Source: Planctomycetota bacterium
GTDB taxonomy: Bacteria; Planctomycetota; Planctomycetia; Pirellulales; UBA1268
Direction of reading: 5' to 3'
Length of the DNA: 64,000 nt
Assembly (NCBI GenBank): GCA_016872555.1
Contig: VGZO01000006.1
Span: 59,711 to 123,710, forward strand
Shown: piece by piece, positions 32,107-40,835 of the stretch
How the letters are laid out: the number at the start of each line of letters is the position of its first letter
How positions within the stretch are numbered: the stretch's first letter is position 1
Made by a program: the position numbers and the translations under genes
The notes under the pieces: model-generated
Told to the model about the DNA's origin: nothing
Seen by the model: only the letters and a program-made list of their open reading frames with translations
Database searches by the model: none

Positions 32107-32523
32107 TCAGGCTTTGCCGGCCGCGGGAGCCGGCGGCGTGGCGACGCGTGGTTCGAGCTGGAAGATCTGCACCAGCGTGCCGCTGGTGAAGGAGTGGACG
32201 ATCGCGCCGGTGGCTGGCTCGACGACGACCGCCGCCTCGCGGACGCGCTGGCCGGTGAGCCGTTGGACCTCCCGGCGGAGCTCGTCGCAGGAGACGGCGA
32301 ACAGGGCACGGTGGTATTCCTCGACCTTCGCTGCTCCGGCCGCGGACCGGGCGAGCAGCTTTTCCGCCGGCGTCAGCGCTTCGTGGAGCGTCACGACCAC
32401 CGTCTCGGGGCCGGTGACCACGGTCACCGCCTTCGGGGCATGGCCGGTGCGTTCCGTCTGCATGGCCAGCGCGATGCCCGCCAGTTCCTTGGACACCGAT
32501 GCTTCAGCGACGGGCGTGGTCAT
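32107..32523 (-). CDS. DUF2294 domain-containing protein
   Basis: The 138-residue protein matches the DUF2294 (YbcI-like) pattern: GHAPKAVTVVTGPETVVVTLHEALTPAEKLL and then a central VEEYHRALF and C-terminal AVVVEPATGAIVHSF. The family is found near cation antiporter and kinase genes in some bacteria, but its function is not established. The start at 32523 follows GGAGAGA on the minus strand. It is followed by no other minus-strand gene nearby, so it appears to be a single-gene unit. Confidence 0.75.
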   Translation of the reverse strand: MTTPVAEASVSKELAGIALAMQTERTGHAPKAVTVVTGPETVVVTLHEALTPAEKLLARSAAGAAKVEEYHRALFAVSCDELRREVQRLTGQRVREAAVVVEPATGAIVHSFTSGTLVQIFQLEPRVATPPAPAAGKA

Positions 32524-32703
32524 GCTCTCTCCGGGAATGTCGTGCGCGGTTTCAAGGCTTCGTCGAGCGGGGAATGATACGGCGATCGACCGTAAGTCTC
32601 CTCCGCGACCACGGGGAGCCGGCGACGAAGTGGCTGCACCCCGAGACGCAGCGCCCAGCGCCGGTCCTGCCGGGGGCGAGGGCCTGACACCCGCGCCGCC
32701 CAC

Positions 32704-33057
32704 CTACTCGGGCTGCGGTTCGAGCGGCGGCAGTTCCCAGGGATCGACCTCCACCACCGCGACGACGTGTGAGGCGTTGATCGAGCACATCGCCCGGTCG
32801 GGCCGCGTCGACTTGATCACCGGGAAGTGTCCCCACGGGAACCCGTCCTTGCGGTGGGGCACCATCACCTCGGCGTCGATCCACACGGCGCCCGTCGGGC
32901 TCTCGCGCACCGCGCGGATCCGGTCGACGACCAGCACCTGCTTCGTCACCAGCAGCAGCGCCAGCCGGCACGGCTCGGCGGCGAGCCGATCGGTGAACCA
33001 GGCCGGGAGCAGTTCCTGGATCGGCCGCCGGCGCGGGGGAGTGTCGTCGCTGGACAT
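32704..33057 (-). CDS. Hypothetical protein, 117 residues
   Basis: The protein has a conserved-looking core (LLPAWFTDRLAAEPCRLALLLV, VLVVDRIRAVRESPTGAVWIDAEVM, GHFPVIKSTRPDRAMCSINA) and an acidic, proline-rich tail. I do not recognise a family. The frame is open upstream of the ATG at 33055-33057 into the sulfotransferase gene, which is on the opposite strand, so the start is a choice. The repeated hydrophobic stretches alternate with charged residues as expected for a compact soluble domain. Confidence 0.55.
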   Translation of the reverse strand: MSSDDTPPRRRPIQELLPAWFTDRLAAEPCRLALLLVTKQVLVVDRIRAVRESPTGAVWIDAEVMVPHRKDGFPWGHFPVIKSTRPDRAMCSINASHVVAVVEVDPWELPPLEPQPE

Positions 33058-33162
33058 GCGGGGCCTCGTCGCGGGTGCGGCCGCCCGGGGAACCGCCGGT
33101 GGCGGCAGGCCGGGGGGAGGCTGGGCTTCCGTCGGCCTGCCGGGGGCTTGTATACACGCCGC

Positions 33163-33876
33163 ATGCTCCACTTTCTCGGGATCGGTGCCCAGAAGTCGGG
33201 GACGTCGTGGCTCTACGAGGTGCTCCGTCGGCACCCGGAGGTGCGGTTTCCCGGTGTCAAGGAGGTCCATTTCTGGGACCAGCAGCGGCACCTCGGCCTC
33301 GATTGGTACCGGGGCCTGTTCGCCGGCGATGATCCACGCCGCGCCGGCGAGATCACCCCCGCCTACGCGATCCTTCCGGCGGCGGTGATCGCCGAGGTCC
33401 ACGCCGCCTTTCCTGCCGCGCGGCTGATCTACCTGATCCGCAATCCGATCCAGCGCGCCTGGTCGAGTGCGAAGATGGCGGTCGGCCGGGCGGAGATGCG
33501 GATCGACGAGGCCTCCGACCGCTGGTTCTGCGACCACTTCCGCTCGGCCGGCTCGCTCGCCCGCGGCGACTACGAGACCTGCCTGCGGGCCTGGCTGTCG
33601 CACTACCCGGCTTCGCAGCTGCTCGTCCTCCGCTACGAGGCGATCGCCGCCGACCCCGATGGAGTCGCGGCGGCGTGCTGCGACCACCTCGGCGTCGCCC
33701 GCTTCGCCGCGCCCCCCGCGGAGCTGCGGCAACGGGTGTTCGGCGGAACGCCGGAGCCGCTGCGCGACAGCCTGTGGCCCGAACTGCTCTCCATCTACGG
33801 AGCGCGGATCGAGTCACTGGCGCGGTTTCTCGGCATCGATCTGCGGGAGTGGCTCGATCCGCCGGGGAGCGCCTGA
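33163..33876 (+). CDS. Sulfotransferase family protein
   Basis: The 237-residue protein has both PAPS-binding elements: the 5'-phosphosulfate loop GAQKSGTSWLYEVLRRHP at the N-terminus and the 3'-phosphate element YLIRNPIQRAWSS (about residues 88-100). GEITPAYAIL is a further typical block. It transfers sulfate from PAPS to a hydroxyl or amine of a carbohydrate or lipid. The start at 33163 gives the usual spacing before the first loop. It lies 105 bases from the divergent 117-residue gene. Confidence 0.9.
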   Translation: MLHFLGIGAQKSGTSWLYEVLRRHPEVRFPGVKEVHFWDQQRHLGLDWYRGLFAGDDPRRAGEITPAYAILPAAVIAEVHAAFPAARLIYLIRNPIQRAWSSAKMAVGRAEMRIDEASDRWFCDHFRSAGSLARGDYETCLRAWLSHYPASQLLVLRYEAIAADPDGVAAACCDHLGVARFAAPPAELRQRVFGGTPEPLRDSLWPELLSIYGARIESLARFLGIDLREWLDPPGSA

Positions 33877-33919
33877 CCTACGGCAGGCCGCCACGACCGG
33901 ACAATCGATTCACGCTGTT

Positions 33920-34127
33920 TTTTCGGGGAAAACCGCTTTCTCCCGTCTCACCAAAACGGTGAGAGCCTCACGATCTTGGTGAAACCGCGTTTTTTCCCGC
34001 AAAAAACGCCCTCTCATCCCCGGACCGGCATCCCCGGCGCCCGCGTCTCACCAAGATGGTGAGGCCGGGGCCATCTCGCCGATCCGACCCCCGGGGCGCG
34101 ATGTTCACCGTTTTCATCGGTGTTTTT
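33920..34127. repeat. Cluster of short palindromes and three copies of a TCACCAAGAT-GTGAG repeat
   Basis: Six inverted repeats lie within 210 bases. TTTTC-GGG-GAAAA is at 33920-33932. CTCACCAAAACGGTGAG is at 33947-33963. CTCACGATCTTGGTGA is at 33967-33982. GCGTTTTTT-CCCGC-AAAAAACGC, with nine-base arms, is at 33987-34009. CTCACCAAGATGGTGAG is at 34047-34063. CACCG-N7-CGGTG followed by TTTTT is at 34106-34127. The second, third and fifth are copies of one degenerate element, consensus TCACCAAGATsGTGAG; the copy at 33967 is on the opposite strand. They could be regulator binding sites or transcription-stop structures. Confidence 0.7.
34106..34127 (+). terminator. Possible rho-independent terminator
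   Basis: A short stem CACCG (34106-34110) and CGGTG (34118-34122) with a 7-base loop is followed by TTTTT. It could end transcripts from the sulfotransferase gene, which stops 230 bases upstream. The stem is only five base pairs, so termination would be weak. Confidence 0.35.
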
Positions 34128-34401
34128 GCAGATCCTCCGGTTTTTCGAATGTCCCAGCGTGTTTGGCACGAGGGGTGCCTTAGGTGATTCCGCCGCGAGG
34201 AGCGACGGCCGGGGAGTCTCGAAAGGGCTCGCCGGTCGCCGTGAGCCGGGGCTGCCGGTCTGCCCGAGCAGGCCGCTCGTGGCATGGGTCCGTCTGTCGG
34301 GTCCGTGCTGCGGGTGGCAGAGACGAGGGGCCGGAACGACGGGCGTGCAGAGAGGCTGAGTTCAGTCGTGGCGGGACCATCCGCCTAACAGGAGGGGCAT
34401 C

Positions 34402-34911
34402 ATGATGATGATGGTTGCGTTGGGCATCACAGCCGAAGAGCTGTCGAATTCGGTCAAGACTCGGGAGCCGGAAGGGTGGGGCGGTCGCCTCGCCGGACCG
34501 CAGTTGTCCTGCCTCGTGATGTCCGGCGATGCCGGCTTGCGGCAGCGGCTCGGGGCGGTCACCGAGTTGAGTGGTTGGAGCGGGTGCGAGACGCCGGCGT
34601 CGTCCCAAGGACTGCGGCAGGCGGTCGATCGCGAGTTCCAGCTGGTCGTCGTCGATCTCGCCAATCCGGTCGCGGGCGACTCGGCCGAGGCGATCGCGGT
34701 TGCCGAGGAGTTCGCGAGCCGTCCGTCGACGTTGCTGTTGGTCTGCGGCCGTGAGGATCGTTTCGAGGACGAGCTCTGGGCCCGCCAGCTCGGGGCGTTC
34801 GTCTACCTGCCCGGGGTGTCGACCGGGGATTCGTTGGTCTCGTTGTTCACCGAGGCCCGCAAGGTTTCGGAGCAGCGTGGCGTCAACCGCCTCGTCAAGG
34901 CGGCGATCTGA
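34402..34911 (+). CDS. Pseudo-receiver-like protein of unknown function
   Basis: The 169-residue protein starts MMMMV after AGGAGG, and any of the four Met codons could be used. The middle looks like a response-regulator receiver fold: LSCLVMSGDAGLRQRLGAV, then FQLVVVDLANP, LLLVCGREDR, and GAFVYLPGVSTG. The usual acidic pair of strand 1 is absent and no switch Lys is present, so phosphorylation is unlikely. Related degenerate receivers act as protein-interaction modules. It may be co-transcribed with nothing: the PEP-CTERM gene begins 395 bases on. Confidence 0.6.
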   Translation: MMMMVALGITAEELSNSVKTREPEGWGGRLAGPQLSCLVMSGDAGLRQRLGAVTELSGWSGCETPASSQGLRQAVDREFQLVVVDLANPVAGDSAEAIAVAEEFASRPSTLLLVCGREDRFEDELWARQLGAFVYLPGVSTGDSLVSLFTEARKVSEQRGVNRLVKAAI

Positions 34912-35306
34912 GTGGTGACGTGCAGCCGGCCGAACAGCCGTACGCCCGCGGGGGCACGGAGACGGACGGCGAACGAAGAGAACGGGCGGTCCGGTCGCCA
35001 CTCGGTGGTCGGCTGGTGACGGTCCCGGGGTGCTGTGCGGCCTTGGCGTGCAGTCCTGGAAGGTGATCGTGGCAGGCGTGGGTGGCGCGGTGGCGAGGAA
35101 GCGATTCCCTCGCCGTATGCCGGTGCCATCAGCGAGGCAGAGCGGTGTCGAGGGAGCCCGCGGGGCGGTCCGCGGGACATGGCTGCTCTGAAAAAGTCCC
35201 TGGGTCGGTGCTGCGGTCGCTCGCAGACTGGCGTAGTAGTGTACGGAAGTTCATTCCCAAAAACGTTTTCAACTCGCCCCTCGGGGCACAGCGAAAGGAA
35301 CTGCTC
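34912..35306 (+). other. Spacer without recognised gene upstream of the PEP-CTERM gene
   Basis: The 395 bases have no coding signature on either strand; the open frames are GC-driven. Just before the next gene lies a region of lower GC (about 35220-35280, including CCCAAAAACGTTTTCAAC), which could contain its promoter, and AAAGGAA at 35294-35300 is a plausible ribosome binding site for the GTG at 35307. Confidence 0.45.
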
Positions 35307-36560
35307 GTGAGCACGTTCGTGGATTTCGACAACGTCGATGATGGAGAGAATCGTCCCCGCGCCGTGGGCTTCGGCAGGGCTCGCGAGCCGATGATGGGGA
35401 AGAAGAAGCGGCCGGAATACCGCCGCAAGGGCGCTGCCCCGCAAAACAGCGGCATGTGCCGCCGAACGAACAAAAAGTGGACGTGGGGCAGCGGCCGGTC
35501 GGCCCGGATCCTCGACGCCCGTGGCCGAACCTTCTCCGGCTGCCTCGCCTTGCTGCTCGTCGCTGCCGCATCGGCGTGCTACGCCGGGCCGGTGTTGTCC
35601 GTCGACATGACCGTGGTCGGTGACCCCGGCAATACCGTCACGGCAGGCAACGGCTTCGGTAGGGTCGGCTACTACTACAAGATGGCCAACACCGAGACGA
35701 CCAATTCGCAGTACGTCACGTTTCTGAACAATTCGTCGGCGGGGAAGCAGGGGCTGTACGGTGTCTACGACGAGACCGCCGCCAACAGCGCCGGCAGCGC
35801 CTACATGATCCGCCGCGCCGGCACGGTCGGCAGCTACACCTACTCCGTGGTCGGCACCGGCAACGACAACAAGCCGATCAACTGGGTGTCGTGGTTCAGC
35901 GCCGCCCGGTTCGCGAACTGGCTTTCCAACGGAGCCGATCTCAGCGCCAACACGGAGACGGGCAGCTACACCCTCGACGGTCGCACCTCCGGCAACATCG
36001 CCACCCGTAATGCCGGTGCTGTTTACTACCTGCCGAGCATGGACGAGTGGACCAAGGCAGCATTTTACGATGTCGCCACGACCAGCTACCTCAACTATCC
36101 GTCCATCTCGTCGGTCAACCCAGCGCTCAATGGCACGCTCCCGGCCATCGGCAACGCCTCGACCCCGACCAATGCCTTCGCTGCCAACTATGCCGGTGGA
36201 GCGAACGGATCAGTGCTGCCGGTCGCCAACTTCTCGACCGTGACGTCGGCCTACGGCATGTACGACATGCTCGGCAACGTCAATGAGATGACCGACACCG
36301 TGAGCCCGACCGATTCGACCCGCTATGCCCAGGTGTCGGGCAGCTACGCGACCACCGAAAGCGGTATCAGCACGTTCAACAGCGCGACCGCTCCTCCCTA
36401 CGTGCTCGGTTCGATGGCCAATGCTCCCCGTGGGTTCCGCATCGCCGCCGTCCCCGAGCCGTCCTCCGTCGCACTCGTCGGTACTGCAGGTGCTCTGGGC
36501 TTCGTCGGCAACTGGATCCGTCGCCGCCGCCTCGTGGCATCGACCGCCCTCGGCTGCTGA
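35307..36560 (+). CDS. PEP-CTERM protein with a formylglycine-enzyme-like (SUMF1) domain
   Basis: The 417-residue protein carries a signal-type segment (SGCLALLLVAAASACYA, about residues 75-91), then an FGE/SUMF1-like domain: YYYKMANTETTNSQYVTFLN, PINWVSWFSAARFANWLSNG, YYLPSMDEWTKAAFYD and YDMLGNVNEMTD, ending RGFRIA. The C-terminus is a PEP-CTERM sorting signal (VPEPSSVALVG, a hydrophobic helix, then RRRR), so the protein is probably processed by an exosortase and held at the cell surface. The start is uncertain: GTG 35307 has AAAGGAA upstream but puts about 70 residues before the signal; ATG 35391 or 35454 would shorten this. It is followed by a terminator at 36607. Confidence 0.85.
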   Translation: MSTFVDFDNVDDGENRPRAVGFGRAREPMMGKKKRPEYRRKGAAPQNSGMCRRTNKKWTWGSGRSARILDARGRTFSGCLALLLVAAASACYAGPVLSVDMTVVGDPGNTVTAGNGFGRVGYYYKMANTETTNSQYVTFLNNSSAGKQGLYGVYDETAANSAGSAYMIRRAGTVGSYTYSVVGTGNDNKPINWVSWFSAARFANWLSNGADLSANTETGSYTLDGRTSGNIATRNAGAVYYLPSMDEWTKAAFYDVATTSYLNYPSISSVNPALNGTLPAIGNASTPTNAFAANYAGGANGSVLPVANFSTVTSAYGMYDMLGNVNEMTDTVSPTDSTRYAQVSGSYATTESGISTFNSATAPPYVLGSMANAPRGFRIAAVPEPSSVALVGTAGALGFVGNWIRRRRLVASTALGC

Positions 36561-36606
36561 CCTCTCGATCCGTCCGCGGGCGCGGGGCATCACCCGCCCC
36601 GTAAGA

Positions 36607-36641
36607 CCGATCCACCCTCTGCGTGCGGTGGATCGGGTTTT
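36607..36641 (+). terminator. Rho-independent terminator after the PEP-CTERM gene
   Basis: A perfect ten-base stem, CCGATCCACC (36607-36616) and GGTGGATCGG (36627-36636), with a ten-base loop, is followed by GTTTT. It lies 46 bases after the PEP-CTERM stop and before the kinase gene, so it separates the two units. Confidence 0.75.
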
Positions 36642-36742
36642 GGCCGCCGTCTTGCGAAAAGCCCTCCCCGACACCGACGGGTGATCGACAGGTCGAGGGC
36701 TCGGGAGGTCAGACCCTCCCGCTGCCGAGTAAGATCGCCTGC

Positions 36743-38869
36743 ATGGACGATTCCCACGGCTCGGCCGCCGGTGCCGCCTCCCGCGCACCGCTCCCGGACG
36801 AAGCCACGATCCTCTCCGCCCGCCCCGAAGACGCGGCGCTCGCGACGGCGACCGTCAACGAGATCGGTCGCGCCCTCGAAGGCCGCGTCCTCGGCGCCTA
36901 CCGCCTCGACGAGTTCGTCGGGGGTGGCGGGATGGGGGCGGTGTTTCGCGCCCTCGACACCACGCTCGACAGGCCGGTCGCCGTCAAGGTGCTGTCCCGG
37001 CGGCACTCCGCCGATGCCGAGATGCTGCGCCGCTTCAACGTCGAGGCGCAGTCGGCGGCCCGGCTCGATCACGAGAATATCGGCCGGGTGTACGCGGTCG
37101 GCAGCGAGGATGGTTGGCATTTCATCGTTTTCGAGTTCATCGACGGCACCAATCTCCGCGACGTGGTGGCGCGCGGCGGACCGCTCGACGTCGCCAGCGT
37201 GATCCGCTTTACCGTGCAAATCGCGGCGGCTCTCGACCATGCCGCCGAACGTGAGGTGGTCCACCGCGATATCAAGCCCTCGAACATCATCATCACCCCC
37301 GAAGGCCGGGCGCGGTTGGTCGACATGGGGTTGGCCCGCCGACACCGGATCGCCGAGGACGAGGATCTGACGCAGAGCGGGATGACCCTCGGGACCTTCG
37401 ACTACATCTCCCCCGAGCAGGCTCGCGACCCGCGTGCCGCCGATGTCCGCAGCGACCTCTACTCGCTGGGGTGCACGGTCTATTTCATGCTCGCCGGCCG
37501 CCCGCCGTTCGCCGACGGCACGCTCCTGCAGAAGCTGCTGCATCACCAGCAACTGCGTCCGGTACCCGTGGAGCAACTCCGCCCCGACGTACCCCGCGGC
37601 TTGGCGGCCGCCGTCGGCCGGCTGATGGAGAAGGACCCTGCCGACCGCTACCAGACCCCGGCCGATCTCGTCGCCGACCTGATCCCGATCGCCGAGGATT
37701 GCGGGATCGACCTGACGGTGTCGCGGGCCGCTGGCGCGAGCGAGATCGCCGCGGAGAGAAGCGGCGGGGGGATGTCGCGCGTCACCTGGCTGCTACCGCT
37801 GGCAGCGTTGGCGGTGCTCGTCGCCGGCCTGCTCGTGGCCTCGGCGCGGGAGCGCTTCCGGCTCGCGGCAACCGACCCCGCAGCGCGTCCGGCGCCGGTG
37901 TCGGCCCGGGGGGAGCTGGCCGTGGACCGGCCGCCCCGGCGCGTCGTCGACGCCCCCGCCGGACCGGCAGAATGGGAGTCGGTCGCCGCCGCCCTCGCCG
38001 GCGCCGCGGAAGGGGATGTCGTCGAGTTGGCTTTCGACGGCGTCCACGACGAACCGGCATGGTCCGTGGGCGATCGGAGCGTGACTGTCCGTGCCGCTCC
38101 CGGGCACGCGCCTGTGGTCCACTTCGCCGACGAGGCCGTCGTCGGCGCGGAGGGGGCCTGCCGTGTCGGCAAGGGAGCGCTGTCGATCGAACGGGTGTCG
38201 TTCCGCGCCGCGGGCCGCCGGCCGTTGTTCTCCGTCGGACCGGGTGGCCGGCTGGTCTGCGATCACGTCGCGATCGACGGCGACGGCGCTGCGGTGGTAA
38301 ACGGCGCGGACCCGACCGGAGCGGCGACGGTCGTCCGGTTTCGGGGCGTCGACGAGCCGGCCGAGCCGCTGCCGAGCCACCTCCGCTTCACCGCCACGCG
38401 AGTTCGCGGCATGGCGATCCTCGTCGAGGCCTCGGGCGGCGGAACGCTGTCGTGCGAGTGGATCGACGGGGAATGCGATCTCGCCGGCAGGTTTCTGGTC
38501 GCCGACGGCAGTCCGCGGGGGGGCACCGCCGGCCTGACGGTCAATCTCGACCTGCGGAACGCGACGTTCCGCGGCGCGGAGGGGTTCGCCGCGCTGCTCG
38601 ACTCGCCGGCCCGCCCGGTGCCGCCGCGGCTCCGGGGCGAGGCGACCGGGTGCCGGTTCGTCGTCCCCGACGGATCCGCCTTGATCGAACAGACGGGGAT
38701 CGACGTGCCGGCCGCGTACCGGCCGGGGGTCGAGTGGTCCGACAGCGGTGGCCGGTACGAGGGGAGCGGCGTCTGGCGCCGGATCGACGGCGCCGCCGAG
38801 CGGATCGACATCGACTACTCGTCGGCTCCCCGCCCGTTGACGCACGAGCCGGTGCCGCCGCGAAGGTGA
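36743..38869 (+). CDS. Serine/threonine protein kinase with membrane anchor and repeat-like C-terminal domain
   Basis: The 708-residue protein has a complete Hanks-type kinase domain (about residues 50-310): glycine loop FVGGGGMGAVFRA, VAVKVL with the ATP-binding Lys, catalytic HRDIKPSNIII, DMGLAR in place of DFG, and SPEQARDPRAADVRSDLYSLG. A single membrane segment follows (about 346-366, WLLPLAALAVLVAGLLVA). The large extracytoplasmic part (about 430-700) has short hydrophobic strands (GDRSVTVRAAP, LRFTATRVRGMAILVEASGG, AGLTVNLDLRNATFRG) resembling a right-handed parallel beta-helix. The kinase may sense a cell-envelope ligand through that domain. Confidence 0.9.
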   Translation: MDDSHGSAAGAASRAPLPDEATILSARPEDAALATATVNEIGRALEGRVLGAYRLDEFVGGGGMGAVFRALDTTLDRPVAVKVLSRRHSADAEMLRRFNVEAQSAARLDHENIGRVYAVGSEDGWHFIVFEFIDGTNLRDVVARGGPLDVASVIRFTVQIAAALDHAAEREVVHRDIKPSNIIITPEGRARLVDMGLARRHRIAEDEDLTQSGMTLGTFDYISPEQARDPRAADVRSDLYSLGCTVYFMLAGRPPFADGTLLQKLLHHQQLRPVPVEQLRPDVPRGLAAAVGRLMEKDPADRYQTPADLVADLIPIAEDCGIDLTVSRAAGASEIAAERSGGGMSRVTWLLPLAALAVLVAGLLVASARERFRLAATDPAARPAPVSARGELAVDRPPRRVVDAPAGPAEWESVAAALAGAAEGDVVELAFDGVHDEPAWSVGDRSVTVRAAPGHAPVVHFADEAVVGAEGACRVGKGALSIERVSFRAAGRRPLFSVGPGGRLVCDHVAIDGDGAAVVNGADPTGAATVVRFRGVDEPAEPLPSHLRFTATRVRGMAILVEASGGGTLSCEWIDGECDLAGRFLVADGSPRGGTAGLTVNLDLRNATFRGAEGFAALLDSPARPVPPRLRGEATGCRFVVPDGSALIEQTGIDVPAAYRPGVEWSDSGGRYEGSGVWRRIDGAAERIDIDYSSAPRPLTHEPVPPRR

Positions 38870-39015
38870 CGACGGCGCCGGTTTGTTGACAGCGGTAGTG
38901 ACCGCCGATTCCAATTTTCCCCGGCGTCGGGCCGTGGTGGCCGGCGCCCCGAGCGACCGCCGTGTGCCAGCCAATCAGGATGGCCGCGGGGCCGCGATTC
39001 CCTGGGAGTGTTCCG

Positions 39016-39417
39016 ATGTTGCGCGGTTCTTCGATCGGTGGTGCGGGCGCGATCGCGGTGGCGCTGGTGACGGCGGCTTCGGCCCGTCCGGCTTTCGCCA
39101 TCAAGCAGTTCTTCGACGAGTTCAAGGCCGTGTACGTCAAGCCCGACAGCGGTGCTCCGGCCGACAAGGCGCTGGCCGCCGCGGTCGAAACCGCGAAGTG
39201 CAACGTCTGCCACATGGGGATGAACAAGAAGGACCGCAACGCCTACGGCAACGCGCTGGCCGATCTCCTCGACAAGAAGGACGACGCCAAGAACGTCGAG
39301 AAGATCAGGGCATCGCTCGAGAAGGTGGCGGCGATGCCGAGCGATCCAGCCAAGCCCGATTCGCCGAAGTTCGGTGACCTGATCAAGGAAGGAAAGCTCC
39401 CTGTCCCGGCGCAGTGA
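39016..39417 (+). CDS. Small secreted cytochrome c-like protein (CxxCH)
   Basis: The 133-residue protein has an N-terminal signal (GGAGAIAVALVTAASARPAFA) and one CNVCH heme-binding motif (residues 62-66 region) followed by MGMNKKDRNAYGNAL. The rest is charged and helical. A single c-type heme in a small periplasmic protein would fit an electron carrier, but the sequence lacks an obvious distal Met ligand pattern, so redox function is inferred. GGGAG lies 8 bases before the ATG, and TTGACA at 38886 could be a -35 element, but its -10 is not clear. Confidence 0.78.
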   Translation: MLRGSSIGGAGAIAVALVTAASARPAFAIKQFFDEFKAVYVKPDSGAPADKALAAAVETAKCNVCHMGMNKKDRNAYGNALADLLDKKDDAKNVEKIRASLEKVAAMPSDPAKPDSPKFGDLIKEGKLPVPAQ

Positions 39418-39502
39418 GCCACTGGACGGGCGGACGCAGCGATCGATCGTGATGTCGGGACGGCTCCGCGAGGGGCCGGCCCGACGCGTTTTCCACGGGG
39501 TT

Positions 39503-40828
39503 TCACTGGCCGTCGGCGACCGCCGCGAGGAGGCGCGCCGCCAGATCGGTCCGTCCCGCGAGCCGTTCGGCGGCCCCGGCGGGGGCGAACAGGCGGACCC
39601 GCTTCACGAGCCGGTCGAACTGTTCCCGCGCCAGCGCCCGCACCACCGGACTGCACTCGGCGAGGGGCCGCTCGCGCCGATCCGGCCCGGCGGAGCGGAC
39701 CGCGATGTCGAACTCGACCTCGCGGTGCACCGGCGGGGCGTCGATCAGCAGGTCGTCGTCGGCCACGGGGATCCTCAGATCGTGGGCCAGCGCCGCGGAG
39801 AGCCGCCGGGCGGTGGCGACGAGCCGCGGATAGGGCAGACCGGCCAGCGCGCCGTGGACGGCGGGTTCGTCGACCGCGTCGAACACGGCGACGCGCTTGT
39901 GGAGCGCGCGGCGGGAGCCGAACAGGCCGTCCACGAGCCGCTCGGCCGCGGTGCCACGGGCGGCGGCGGTGATCCAGGCGGTGAAGCCGGCGTCGTCGGT
40001 CCGCGTCAGCATCGCCACGTCGAGCACCGGGCGGAGGATCCACACCGCGCGCTGCAGCATCGCCGTGGCCGAGCGCACGGCATGGTGCCAGTAGACCTCG
40101 GCGAACATCACGTAGCGGGCGAAGACCATCAGCTCCGCGGCGCAGCGCCCCTTGTCCCCGATCGCCAGCCGGCCCCGGCGGTCGATGCACAGGCTGGCGA
40201 GGAGGCGATCCTGATCGAAGTGCCGGCCGTAGGGCACGCCGGCATGGAGACTGTCGCGCGCCAGGTAGTCCATCTTGTCGACGTCGATCGGGCCCGACAG
40301 CAGGGTCCCGATCAACCGGCCGGCGGGGTCGTCGGCCGTGCCGGCGACGAGGGAGGCGACGCGGCGATGGTCGAGCCTCCACTCGTCCGCGAGGACGGCC
40401 GCGACCTCGGGGAGCGCCAGTGCCGCGGCGGCGAGATCCTCGTGGCGCGGCAATTCCTCGAGCCCCATGTCCTCGAGCGGGTGGCAGTAGGGCCAGTGCC
40501 CGATGTCGTGCACGAGTGCGGCGACGAGGAACGCGGCCGCGTCGTCGGGCCCGACGGTGGCGCGGAAGGTCTCGTCGTGCCGGAGGCGGGCGAGGTAGTC
40601 GAGCGCCAGCCGGTAGACCCCCAGCGAGTGCTCGAGCCGCGAGTGGACGGCCCCGGGATAGACCAGTGCCACCAAGCCGAGCTGGCTGACCCGGGCGAGG
40701 CGACGGAGGGGGGGCAGATCGAGCAGGTGCCGGGCGCGGTCGGTGAGCGGGACGGTGACGTCAGGGGGGACGCGCACGCCCGGCGTGTCGGAAAGGGCCG
40801 TCAGCTCCGGAAGGTCGTCGTACGGCAT
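39503..40828 (-). CDS. HD domain phosphohydrolase (dGTPase/SAMHD1-like)
   Basis: The 441-residue protein has the HD-domain metal signature H...HD...D: HSRLEHSLGVYRLA supplies the first His, LVHDIGHWPYCHPLEDMG the HD pair, and SGPIDVDKMDYLARDSLHAG the last Asp. These are the features of the SAMHD1/dGTPase-like branch of HD hydrolases, which act on nucleotides. The gene begins 7 bases after the upstream membrane protein gene ends, so they are probably one operon. The substrate is not readable from sequence. Confidence 0.88.
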   Translation of the reverse strand: MPYDDLPELTALSDTPGVRVPPDVTVPLTDRARHLLDLPPLRRLARVSQLGLVALVYPGAVHSRLEHSLGVYRLALDYLARLRHDETFRATVGPDDAAAFLVAALVHDIGHWPYCHPLEDMGLEELPRHEDLAAAALALPEVAAVLADEWRLDHRRVASLVAGTADDPAGRLIGTLLSGPIDVDKMDYLARDSLHAGVPYGRHFDQDRLLASLCIDRRGRLAIGDKGRCAAELMVFARYVMFAEVYWHHAVRSATAMLQRAVWILRPVLDVAMLTRTDDAGFTAWITAAARGTAAERLVDGLFGSRRALHKRVAVFDAVDEPAVHGALAGLPYPRLVATARRLSAALAHDLRIPVADDDLLIDAPPVHREVEFDIAVRSAGPDRRERPLAECSPVVRALAREQFDRLVKRVRLFAPAGAAERLAGRTDLAARLLAAVADGQ

Positions 40829-40835
40829 GTGCGCT

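Larger units (their letters stand above)
33877..34401 (+). other. Palindrome-rich spacer without a gene
   Basis: These 525 bases hold no convincing gene. The first half is AT-richer than its surroundings and packed with short inverted repeats (33920-34127, listed separately). The second half is GC-rich and ends with AGGAGG at 34390-34395, the ribosome binding site of the next gene. No clear promoter consensus was found. Confidence 0.6.

Noticed and set aside
33947-34063. CRISPR array at the palindrome cluster
   Set aside because: The repeats are only 16-17 bases, irregularly spaced, one is inverted, there are only three, and no cas gene is in the window.
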